Assembly: GCA_010279815.1 (NCBI GenBank)
Contig: QEOQ01000552.1
Coordinates: forward strand, 652,571-690,983
Length of the DNA: 38,413 bases
Source of the DNA: Brachionus plicatilis
Taxonomy: Eukaryota; Rotifera; Eurotatoria; Ploima; Brachionidae
Reading direction: 5' to 3'
The notes under the pieces were generated by a model that was not told where the DNA came from, did not search any database, and was given only the letters and a program-made list of their open reading frames with translations. Below, piece by piece: positions 29,351 through 38,413 of the stretch (position 1 is the first letter of the stretch; every line of letters starts with the position of its first letter). The position numbers were made by a program, and so were the translations under genes.

Positions 29351-32300
29351 ATGACTGGAATTTTAAAATCATCAAAAATACACCCATTTATGGCATTGCT
29401 TTGTAAACTTTGTGTGTTTTTATTAAAAAGTTTATCTTCTAAAATGTTTAATTGAATGATTTTTTATTGAAGGACTCAAAGGTGTAAATTCCAAAATCTG
29501 TCATATGTAGATCAACTGAAGGTAAGACACCCTAAAGCCTTTTCATCATTCAAAAAATATTTTCAAAATTAAAATAACAAGATTAAAAAACAAGATTTTG
29601 TTAAAGCTTTCAAAAATGTATTGATAACTCTTTTGTATGACGAAAAATTGGATGATGATATTCGCCACAAACAACAAGACTTGGGCGAACAAATCTGCGT
29701 ATCGACTGAAGATATTCAACCATTGGTAAAATCTAGACAACTTGAACTAAATTAATTTTATTTTTTAAAGACATCTACGAATTTTAAAGACATTTTAACA
29801 AATGATGTCTTAACGATTGGAGAAAATGAAAATGGAGAAAAAAAAATTGGAAAGTACACCAGGATATATGATAAATTAACAATTGAAGATCAACAAAATT
29901 TTGATCAGGAAAATTTTGATTTTGCTATAAAACCTGAATTTAGTTTGCATTCCTAAAATTAAAAGTTATAAGTAATCACTAAAATTGAATTGTAGCATGG
30001 AAATCAATTTTAACAAAATTTCACGAAGCTGACTACCCAAACGATTTCAAAATAATCTCGAATGTAGTATCTTCAAATATATGTTAAATACAGTATTGTT
30101 CTGCTTTCCGCTTTTTAAAAGTAAAATATCATAAATTTACCATATTATACCAAAATATGGTAAAATTTCAATTTTTTATGTAAATTGTTTTAAGAAACAA
30201 AAATGTCAAAAATGTTTAAGAATATAGGCTTTATTTTAAAACTAAAATTTTGTTACAATATGTAAATTTTTCAAAAGAGATACTATTCGATAAAAATTTA
30301 CCGAAATTTAGGTAAATTTTATTAAAATTCAATCTTTTTATAGTAAATTATGGTAAAAAATTGTAAAAAAATTAGAATGTTTAATATATATTCTTTTTTG
30401 TAAGAAAAACTTAGCAATGGAGAGAATATTACCTGTATTACAGGAATAATTAATTTCTCTCTAAGATTATTTTTTTTTGTTTTATTTTATTTATCATAAG
30501 TAAATAACCAAAAAAAATTAGTTTATGTCCAAATTAATAAAAAATTGTCTAAAAATTTTATTGTTTAGCCAAACATTTTTTTGCATTAGCTTTTCGACCT
30601 GCCTTAGCTTTTGTAGCAATAGGATCCTTGTTGTATTTTATAGGCATCTCTATAAATTTTTGATTAAAAGCTAATGCGATTATGTGAAAACAAAAGTACT
30701 TCTTTAAAAAGGAACTACAAGAACAACTATTCGCCCAATTTTCTCTATCTAGTTCTTTAGTGTCAACATCGCAAGATCATTTTAGAATTTAGATGATTTA
30801 ATTAATATTTAGAAGTTATTTTTAAATTAATCTCGAAGTCTTTTCACTAAATCCACTTTTTTGCCAGAATAAGATAGCTTTAATCTCTTACACTCTTTAT
30901 GTAAGTCGACTATCTTCCAGTTATGATCAAAATTATTAATTTTTGTACGAAAAAAATTATTTTTGTCAAAAGGTAATAAGAATTAGTAAAAAAAAATAAT
31001 TTAGACATTAACTAATTATTTTGAAAAAAAAGTAATTATTTGTGCAACTCAGGCAAGTACCATCCAAGAAAAAAATTTTAAATTTAAAGACAATCAAAAT
31101 TAAATTTTCATATAGTTTTAGTGTTCTTTTGACAATGACCAGCATCCTTCGTTTTTAATTTCTTTTCTTTATTCATCTGAAATTCAATCAAAGAATAGTA
31201 ATATACTTCATGCATAATTACTTTTAATGATTTATGTACTTTTGACATTTAAGTGATGTTAAAAAATTTTGAAATTCTATAATAGCATATTTTTCAATAC
31301 GAATTTTATGTAATTTACTAAAATTCACGTAAGTTTCGGTATTTTTTTTGGGTAAATTTCTCGTTTGAAAAATTAGCGATTGTAATAAAATCTTATTTAA
31401 AAAAAAGCGTCGAAATTCAATATTTTGGTCATTTTTGTTTTTAAAACAATTTACGCAAAATATGCCAAAATACAAAAAGCGGAACACCACTGTATATTAA
31501 ATTTAGAATCTCTTAAATAATTCTTTTTTTAAAGCATTTTGAAGAGTTTATCAAGCATAATCCACTACCGGTTCAGAAATTTGCATCATACTATACATCA
31601 TTCTGGCATTGGAACAAATTTGAACTTAGAAAAACAAGAAATGGACAAACAATGCTTATAGTTCCATTTAATCCTCAAAATCTAAGCAATGTATGAATTT
31701 AAAAAATCAAAAAATTTATTTTAACATTAATTTAAGGAAGAAATATCAGAGCAAAAAAAGAATTTGAAAGATTATTTTATCAATGGTCCCGGAAAACAAT
31801 GCAAATTAGGCTCTTTGATTTTTCAAGTGCTGTAAGATTTTATTAAAATAATAAAATTTTTACTTCAAAATCTTCAATTTTAGGGATCCAAAACACGAAT
31901 TTAGTTCCATAAAAAAAAATTTTGAGCTTCTGCATGGATCTGAAAAACTAATCGAAAATTGCGGTGCCAAAGAGTTTGAATTTTCGGCCGATAATTACTA
32001 TCCACAAGTGTTTGAAAGTTACGAAAAATTAAATGTTTCTTTGTCTGAAATGCTTAAATCAGCAAACAAAGACTTGGGAACCAATCGACTAATTGAACTT
32101 GATGGAGTGAATGGAGTTTTGGGCTCACTTGTCAGTGATTGCTACGAAAAATATTATTCCATTCAAAATAGCCAGAACACAGCGAGTAATGCCAAAAATA
32201 ACTTGATTAAAAATGGTCTAGGTGAAGATTATTTTTGTCTTGAAAGCAATCTAACTAAGTCAATGAAGCATTTAAAATCAATTTTAAATGATAGTGGGGA

Positions 32301-32726
32301 AAATTCAAAAATAAGTTTTGTTTTCCAAGATTTCAAGCAACCAATGTTTGACTATCAAAAGCATCAAAGTAATTTCTTTATATAGGTCTGAACTTTTTAA
32401 ATCAGCCTTTTTCAATAATTGTTTAGAAAAAAAATTGCTAATCAAACTAAGAGCTCATGATCAAATAAAAAATATTTTGCTAGTAACTAATTTAAATGCG
32501 TTGTTCAAGCTGGAACAATATTGCTATGAGTAAATGGAATTTAAATTTAAAAATAAATTATCAAAATTCATATTTAAATAATTTCAAATTTTCTAGACTA
32601 ATGACTGGAGAGAGAAGGCGTGAAAGAATTTTTGGCAGACCTTTTTGCGCCGTCTCAGCCAAATTAATTGACCTGAAACCCATGGTTTCAAATTGTTACG
32701 CAATAATTCGCCTCGATAGAGAATAA
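29351..32726 (+). CDS. Unrecognised multi-exon protein, about 495 residues
   Basis: Proposed exons: 29351-29415, 29473-29521, 29582-29725, 29771-29942, 29996-30066, 31535-31690, 31737-31831, 31884-32345, 32386-32529, 32597-32726; all phases agree. I do not recognise the family. Visible blocks: NVLITLLYDEKLDDDIRHKQ; a Glu/Asn-rich segment; KSILTKFHEADYPNDFK; HNPLPVQKFASYYTSFWHWN; FELRKTRNGQTMLIVPFNPQ; GPGKQCKLGSLIFQVLDPKH; and a C-terminus with LVTNLNALFKLEQYCYELMT, GERRRERIFGRPFCAVSAK. There is no signal peptide or membrane segment. A MULE-like transposon occupies the 1.47-kb intron 30067-31534. The 40-bp intron 32346-32385 is short and the least certain; without it the frame stops at 32383. 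The first exon and start are also tentative. The gene converges on MARCHF5. Confidence 0.6.
30090..31493 (-). mobile_element. MULE-like DNA transposon relic in an intron
   Basis: The ends are ACAGTATTGTTCTGCTTTCC on the left and, inverted, ACAGTGGTGTTCCGCTTTTT on the right. Similarity between the ends continues inward for roughly 250 bp at moderate identity, giving long terminal inverted repeats. Flanks ATGTTAAAT (30081-30089) and ATATTAAAT (31494-31502) agree at 8 of 9 bases, the size usual for Mutator-like elements. A SWIM zinc finger is encoded inside (separate entry). The TA next to CAGT at each end would also fit a Tc1-type insertion, but the SWIM domain favours MULE. Confidence 0.75.
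30558..30776 (-). pseudogene. SWIM zinc-finger C-terminus of a MULE-type transposase
   Basis: A - strand frame of 72 residues. It reads DVDTKELDRENWANSCSCSS and FLKKYFCFHIIALAF, giving the SWIM pattern C-x-C-x8-C-x-H, then KYNKDPIATKAKAGRKANAK and KKCLAKQ. SWIM fingers followed by a Lys/Arg/Ala-rich GRPAKAKKAL-like tail are typical of invertebrate MULE proteins. The transposase core (DDE) is not found in the element, so this is a relic. Confidence 0.75.
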
Positions 32727-32734
32727 TGCTGTCA

Positions 32735-32758
32735 AATAAAAAATTTAGTCAATTTATT
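32735..32758. promoter_or_regulatory. Back-to-back poly(A) signals of convergent genes
   Basis: AATAAA on the + strand at 32735-32740 is 8 bp past the stop of the unrecognised gene. AATAAA on the - strand at 32753-32758 serves MARCHF5, 69 bp past its stop. The two transcripts should overlap at their 3' ends. Confidence 0.5.
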
Positions 32759-32827
32759 TTTTTAATCAAATATTCAAGAAAATTTAAATCATTAAATAAA
32801 GTTTAAAACTTAAGAAAAAAAATTGAT

Positions 32828-34249
32828 TTAATCACAGCCAGGGTAATTTTTAATGTCCCGGTTCATCAATTGCCATATTTTCTGTCTTAGGCACATTGTT
32901 TTGAGCAAATTTTTCACACTTATAAAAATAATTCCTGACTAGAATAGAAAATTAAAAAATTTTGCATAAATTTAAGGTTCAAATCTTACAATTGCTGTTC
33001 TGACTATGACTGAGTTGGTCAAATTAAAGCGGCTCAAAAACACCCTATCAACTGTAATGGCCACTGATGGCAAAAATAGGCCTCCGACTACCAGTCTTAG
33101 TTTGGACACAAATTTGGCGTCTTCTTTTTCATCTTCGTCATCTGAATTATGGCCATAAACATTCTCGTTTAACTTTATATTCATATCACTTATTGAATAA
33201 GTAGCTTGATAGAAAACTCATTTTAAATTTAAAAAAACGCAAATTAAAAAAATTGCTCTATTATGTTTAGTTCTAAGCTTAAAAGTGTTGATTCCTTTTT
33301 GAAATTTAATTGCGTAAAATAAAATTTTTAACATCTGTGATTTGCGAAAGAAAAAATTTAAAAATAAAATTAAAATTTCGAAATTAAAGTCCAAATTTTT
33401 AGGCTTAGAATTGAAGCAAAAAAAATTACTGAATAATTTGTCCATCAAATTTGAAAATGGAATGAACCTGGACGCTACTAATGTAATTGGTATGGCCGGA
33501 AGAAGTCCAAATACAACCGCTTTGCTTGACACATTTAAAAACTTAAGACCCTCTTTGAATCCATGAATCTTTAAAAAAATAACCCAATAATAAGTCAATC
33601 AAAAAAATAAATCTTTTTTTTATAGAATTTGAAAAAAAAATAATTACTTGGCAAACAGTGATTGCTCCATAGCTCAAACAGCACCAGTAGCTTGAAGCAG
33701 TGACTAAAAGAATTGTCATGAACGAACTTGAATAAGATACCACTTGATCAAAAAGATCGAAAATTTTTAAATGTAAATCTTAAATTTTAAAATTAAGGCA
33801 TAACTTAGATTCCGAAATTAATGGGATACTTTTATACTATTAAATGGATAGATGAATTCGTATCTGTAATTGCACTGAGAGCAATATAGGTCTATGGCAA
33901 CATTTCCATTCTGTTTTAGGTCAATGTAGTTCTGAAAGCATTCAAAGTGAGCCAACTTTTTGCGGCATTTGCAAATGCTCAGGACAAATTTGTTCATAAT
34001 TGATATAAGTTGTATTTTATTTGCATTCTTGGTTTCTTTAGGCCTGGCCAGAAAGTCCAAGTCGAAGTAATAGCTTTGTATAGTTTCGTATTCATCATGG
34101 TTCATTTCAAATACGGACAGGCAGACCCAACACTTTTTTGGTGAAAAGTTAACTCTTGTTTGGCTGGCTATCCGATAGTGGCTGTGGTAAGAAAAATTTA
34201 TATCAGCATTATGTCTTTCAATGGCTAGATGGTCGTTTTGCTCGGACAT
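32828..34249 (-). CDS. MARCHF5: Mitochondrial E3 ubiquitin ligase MARCHF5 (MITOL)
   Basis: Five exons on the - strand: 34249-33838, 33778-33648, 33568-33430, 33204-32990, 32938-32828; 335 residues against 278 in human. RING-CH ligands: C40, C43, C93, C95, H101, C104, C123, C126 (CWVC, CKC, HFEC, CSQC). Membrane spans follow: TILLVTASSYWCCLSYGAIT, AVVFGLLPAIPITLVASRF, LRLVVGGLFLPSVAITVDRV, and a last span across exons 4-5 (SVIVRTAI, SGIIFISV). YGAITVCQ, HGFKEGL and the C-terminal NYPGCD mirror human YGAVTVMQ, GHKEGL and NYPEQE. The family sits in the outer mitochondrial membrane and ubiquitinates fission and stress factors. Odd here: 49 residues between C43 and C93, and only 5 between C95 and H101 (7 is usual). 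The 225-bp third intron (33205-33429) is the least certain junction. Confidence 0.9.
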
Positions 34250-36354
34250 TTAATTTCTAGAGAAAAAAAAAATCAAAAAAAATTTTTTTATTTTTGATTT
34301 TGATTCAGATTATCGCGATTTTAAAATTAATTCTTAAATTATAAATTTATTTTTCGCATAAATTGTTTTTTTATTCATCTATTTTGCTAAGAAAAAATCT
34401 TGGTTTAGGTCATAGATACTCGGTGCTAAATCTTTCTGAGTGAATACTTGCATTTTAGAAAGTTTTTCAAGTAGAGCTCGTAAATGACTGCATTTATAGT
34501 TAAGAGAAAAACCCATATCTAACATGCTTATAACTCATGCTTTCAAATGCTTTCTCATTCTCTCTCTCTCTCTCTCTCTTTCTAGAGTTGAAATTTAAAA
34601 TTTGAAATCAAGTAAGGCTTTGTATCGCTTCAAACAAGTGCTAAATTTGGCATTTTAATTTCATCAAGTCAATTTAATCTAGCAGAAATTAATAGAAAAA
34701 AAAGCCAAATTTAAACGCCCATAAACATTTTGCAACAAAACACTCCTTAAGCGTGTTTTTTTTCCCGAGTTTCTTTTTTTGTGTCTGTATAGAACTGTTA
34801 AAATTTTTTGTAAAATTCAAATATTTTAAAAACAAATTTTTTTATGTGGGATCAATACCAAGCTAAAATTGATAAACATGTCTAGATAAATGAGAAAATT
34901 AGAAAAAATTTTAAATACACGAATACGAAATTTAAAATCTAGCAAATTCTGCCTGAATACTTGATACATAAATTATCTTTGATTTAGTTTTTGAAATTAC
35001 AAATTTAAAATGTGCTGAAAATAAATGGAAAAAAAATTATCCCAGAATTTTAAAATGTGAAACAATTATAATCTTTGAAAATGTTGAATAAGTAGCTTGA
35101 TTTCTCGTTTTTATAATTAGAAAAGGGCTTATTTTCGCATTTTTAATTTTTAAATTTGAAATTTGTCTTGGCTTATAAAATAAAATGACGAAAAAAGATC
35201 TCTTTTTATAGAGATCAGAATAATTAAAAAGTTTATTATGACATACACAAAATATTAATTAAATCTGCTCTAAAAATAAATGATAGGCTTTTGATTATCT
35301 AAACTTAATAAATCCGAATAGTAATTATTTTAAACAATTTTTTTGTTTTAATAAGGTTCAATCGGTTTTTTGCAAATCAATTTACAATTTTAAGTTTCGA
35401 AAAAATTTAATATTCATTTTCTAAAAATATCAAATAGATTAGTTTAAAGTTTAGTTAACATCTGCTTTTTTCAATTAGTTTTCTTCTAATTTTAAATTAT
35501 TCTTTTAGATTTCTAATTTATTTCCATTTAGGGATAAAATCCAGCACATAGATAAAAAACAATTGTTTAAAGAAATAGTTATGTCATTTAACCATACTTT
35601 TTTTCGAATAAAAGTTATTCGTTATTTTTTTTCAAGCCTGAATTCCTGAATAATTGGACCAAAATTATGTAAAAGAGTCACAGCCATCATTTGAAAGAGA
35701 GTTTTTTAAAAAAAATTTTAATTTTAGTTTTTTAATTTTTTTTATATTTTTTAAGAAAGATTCGCATTTGATGCGAGGAAAGATGTCCTCATTATACCGG
35801 GACTCTGAGACCTCAATTTCACTGAAAGCTTACCACGTATAGTGTCTGTTTAAACATTACAACATAAAAATATTTTATTTAAATTTTGATTTTTATCACC
35901 ATAAGAGATAAAAATTTATTTTAAGAAACAAAGTAAAATTTATAATAAATAATTAATAATATATTTTAAAAAAGCTTCAAAAAAAAGGAAAATTTTATTT
36001 TTTAATTTAATTAATTTAGAGATCAAATAATAGAGTTTTTTACATCTGATGATTAAAAGTAGAAAATATCCTTAGACAATTTTTGAAATCCTTAAACCTT
36101 TTTAATATTTGCTCTATTTCTTGTGTAAGCAAATTTATTATTTGTGGTGATTGTAAAAATTTCTATCATTTTAAAATGTGTTAATAGGTCTTATGTCCCG
36201 ATTAAGAAAATTTGGACTTGCAATAATTGTTGTAATTAATCTTCTGTTAATCTTTTTTTTAATTTTTTATTTTTTTTTTGAGTAATTAAAATTTTTATCA
36301 AAACTCACAGTTATTTTAAGTGAATGCATTTTATTTTATTCTCAGTTATCTTGA
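34250..36354. other. Gene-free region 5' of MARCHF5
   Basis: AT-rich with no gene, transposon ends or RNA recognised apart from the CT repeat listed separately. A 62-codon frame at 35654-35842 has no family features. Confidence 0.45.
34559..34583 (+). repeat. (TC)n microsatellite
   Basis: About eleven TC dinucleotides, 310 bp upstream of the MARCHF5 start codon; on the gene's own strand it is a GA repeat. Confidence 0.9.
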
Positions 36355-36362
36355 GTGAAAAA

Positions 36363-37309
36363 CATACAATTAGACTCGAAAAAAACTCGTACTCGTCTAA
36401 CTCGGAAAATTCGAGTTTATACTCGTACCCGTACTCGGCAAACTCGTAAAACTCGAGTATTTACTCGTGTAAAAACTCGAAAAAGTCTAAAAACTCGAGT
36501 TAAAAATTATGAATTTCACTAGTCAAAATTTTTTTTGTTATAATTTTGAAAGAGGAGAATATTGTGACAGTTGGACGTTTGAAGTTTTGTCTTTTAAAAT
36601 AAATGAAACTGTTTCTTCGAAAACTGTCCCAACCACAAAATTCTACTCTTTCTAAATCATCTGCCAGAAACGAAAACAGATCATTAATGGCTTTGCTAAC
36701 AAAGTCAAAAAATTATGAGTCCCATGAAGAAGTTGCGAGATTTAGTTTGCAAGAAGAGATTAAAAAAGAAAGAATCGATTTTTTAAATTTTAATGAAGAC
36801 CAAACTGTTACTGGAAAGTGTATTAAGTCGTTTTGGAGTGAGGATGGTGAAAGATTTCCAAGACTAAGACAAGTTGCTTCAATTCTTTTCTCGATTCCAG
36901 CGTCGGCGGCTTTCATAGAAAGGTTCTTTAGTATATGTGGCTTATTTTGCGACAAGCGTTCAATGAACATGAATCCTGAAACTTTGATTGAAAAAATTTT
37001 GATTCATGTTAATGTTGATTTATTGGAAAACAAAGCGAAATAAAAAAAATTATAAAATTATATATTTTCAAATAGATTTGATATTAAATTTTGATTTACT
37101 AATAAACTATAATAAAAATTATTAAAAAATATAACAAAAAAAATTTTGACTAGTGAAATTCATAATTTTTAACTCGAGTTTTTAGACTTTTTCGAGTTTT
37201 TACACGAGTAAATACTCGAGTTTTACGAGTTTGCCGAGTACGGGTACGAGTATAAACTTGAATTTTCCGAGTTAGGCGAGTACTAGTTTTTTTCGAGTCT
37301 AATTGTATG
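36363..37309 (+). mobile_element. hAT transposon derivative, 180-bp TIRs, perfect TSD
   Basis: A 947-bp element bounded by identical GTGAAAAA copies (36355-36362, 37310-37317), fitting nTnnnnAn. The terminal inverted repeats are 180 bp (36363-36542 and 37130-37309), start CATACAATTAGACTCG and differ at about three positions, so the insertion is young. Each repeat holds about a dozen ACTCG motifs in both orientations, probably clustered transposase-binding sites. The centre carries only the C-terminal part of a transposase. Confidence 0.95.
36603..37043 (+). CDS. Truncated hAT transposase (dimerisation domain only)
   Basis: An intact 146-residue frame inside the 36363-37309 element. The N-terminal part is Lys/Ser/Glu-rich. 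From about residue 79, FWSEDGERFPRLRQVASILF and SIPASAAFIERFFSICGLFC then NPETLIEKILIHVNVDLLEN form the hAT C-terminal dimerisation domain. The BED zinc finger and catalytic DDE residues are absent. It could not transpose alone, but a dimerisation-only fragment might bind full-length transposase. It is probably an internal-deletion product rather than a domesticated gene. Confidence 0.85.
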   Translation: MKLFLRKLSQPQNSTLSKSSARNENRSLMALLTKSKNYESHEEVARFSLQEEIKKERIDFLNFNEDQTVTGKCIKSFWSEDGERFPRLRQVASILFSIPASAAFIERFFSICGLFCDKRSMNMNPETLIEKILIHVNVDLLENKAK

Positions 37310-37317
37310 GTGAAAAA

Positions 37318-38072
37318 AAACTTTTCCTTAATTTAAAAATTTGATGATTAAGAATTAACAACGCGATTAAAGTAAAAAGTGTTTTAAAATATAAATTCTT
37401 GCTGATTGATTTTGATTTAAATGGTCCCTGTCATTAACACACTCTTACAGGCTGGTTAAGCGTTACAAAAACTAAGTCTAAATCTTATTTGTCCTTGACT
37501 AATAGACCATATTATTTCCGTTGCCAGCATATTTTTCTGTTTCAGGTGGATTCCTCTGTCATTTGGATTTTCTATGAATCTAACCAACGCTAAAAACGTT
37601 ATTTTAAAATTTCATACAAAATTTATTATTTTTTTATTTTTAATAAGGACCAAAATACTTATTGAGAAAATGAATAAAGCAAAACAACTGTTATCTATTA
37701 ATAAACAATTAGAAACCAAATTTTTAGATATTTTATTAAATTTTAAATTTTTATAAATTAAGTGTTATTCGTTCTTTTATGACAGGGAAATTAGCCTATT
37801 TATGTCAAAGTTAAAGTCTGCAAAAACTATGAAAATTTTGCTGAAATTTTAAAAATTAATCAAACTTCCGCATTGAGTGGTATAAATTTTATTTCAGTTT
37901 GTTTATTTGCGGAATGATCTATTATGTCATTACAGTCAAAATTTTTACTATTTGTCTTTTTTGTATCGAAATAACCAAAAAACGCTTCAGCGCACCATCT
38001 AAACGAAAAATTCTACTAAAATACTATCTTTACTCCTGTTCTTCCTTTACACAAATTTTTATTACCGTATTT
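37318..38072. other. AT-rich spacer, nothing recognised
   Basis: Short frames only (37574-37756); no motif, RNA gene or element ends were seen. Confidence 0.45.
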
Positions 38073-38074
38073 CA

Positions 38075-38343
38075 TCGAATAGGAGTAAACACAAATAGAA
38101 TAAACTTGCTTGTATTTAAGTCAAAAATTTGCCTTTATTTGAGTTGTTTTCAAAAAAAAAAATGTGTCTCGATCAAAAGAAAATTCAGCATTCTTTTGTC
38201 ATATAAAACATGCATTTTTTGATTCTAATAGAAGAAGAAAAAAGATAAATTCCTTCCATTTGAATCACTTTTTAGGAGTGAAAAATTTTCGAATAAAAGA
38301 AACCCTTTGATGACCGAACTTTATTATATTCGAATAAATACGG
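38075..38343. mobile_element. Candidate MITE with CCGTATTT-type ends
   Basis: The left end CCGTATTTCATCGAATA and the inverse of the right end CCGTATTTATTCGAATA differ at two positions. TA lies on both sides (38073-38074, 38344-38345). The TATTCGAATAAATAC unit is repeated at the right end (38326-38360). The interior has no recognised coding sequence; the frame 37899-38222 overlapping it has no family features. Confidence 0.5.
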
Positions 38344-38413
38344 TATATTCGAATAAATACTGGAAAATCTTTTTATTAAATTTTTTCATTTAATTTATAA
38401 ATAGGCTAGTTTC

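Noticed and set aside
31224..31490. 88-codon - strand frame
   Set aside because: It lies in the right terminal inverted repeat of the MULE-like element and has no transposase motif.
32369..32385. 17-bp intron gtaatt...atatag
   Set aside because: Far shorter than other introns here, and removing it leaves a stop soon after; the 40-bp alternative keeps the frame.
33342..33566. 74-codon + strand frame
   Set aside because: Antisense to MARCHF5 exon 3 and its intron.
37899..38222. 107-codon + strand frame
   Set aside because: AT-rich, Phe/Ile/Lys-biased, no motif, and it overlaps the candidate MITE.

Overview
This is a strongly AT-rich, intron-bearing animal genome segment. Evidence: GT-AG introns of about 40-65 bp can be placed by phase in five multi-exon genes. 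The genes include metazoan families (T-box, SPOUT1/C9orf114, MARCHF5), and the transposon relics are typical of animals (hAT, Tc1/mariner, a SWIM-bearing MULE-like element, non-LTR retrotransposons). A small invertebrate with compact genes fits; a monogonont-rotifer-like genome is my best guess, but that is inference. A 269-base run of N (20347-20615) shows this is a scaffold.

Layout. 1-10591: no gene; two TA-flanked MITEs, a foldback repeat, a Tc1 relic, a LINE relic and a small hAT MITE. 10592-12792 (+): a five-exon Tbx1/10 (org-1) T-box factor with an eh1-like motif and a large loop insertion in its DNA-binding domain. 14985-15285: a second hAT derivative. 15833-25719: a cluster of genes for secreted low-complexity proteins. 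It holds a two-exon pre-pro protein (-), a two-exon Gly/Met/Leu-rich protein (-), a degraded family copy (-), and two convergent paralogues (+ at 21640, - at 24721) built of Tyr/Gln/Pro octapeptides. All four intact genes share the order signal peptide, short pro-segment, Lys-Arg, mature low-complexity chain. They look like structural, adhesive or cuticle/matrix precursors. hAT, Tc1 and LINE debris and the gap lie among them.

26465-34249: a tight housekeeping block. SPOUT1 (-, 10 exons) is divergent from an unrecognised + strand gene or gene pair starting at 28436. The latter carries a 1.4-kb MULE-like transposon in one intron and converges on MARCHF5 (-, 5 exons), the mitochondrial ubiquitin ligase. 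The two convergent stop codons are about 100 bp apart.

34250-38413: no cellular gene. It holds a 947-bp hAT derivative with 180-bp terminal inverted repeats and a perfect 8-bp target duplication, and a last TA-flanked MITE.

The best candidate for something undescribed is the secreted-protein cluster: shared pre-pro architecture, octapeptide arrays, a near-identical coding tract between inverted paralogues (gene-conversion-like), and a pseudogene with a related 3' flank. Splice sites were placed by hand from homology, phase and GT-AG, so individual boundaries may be off.
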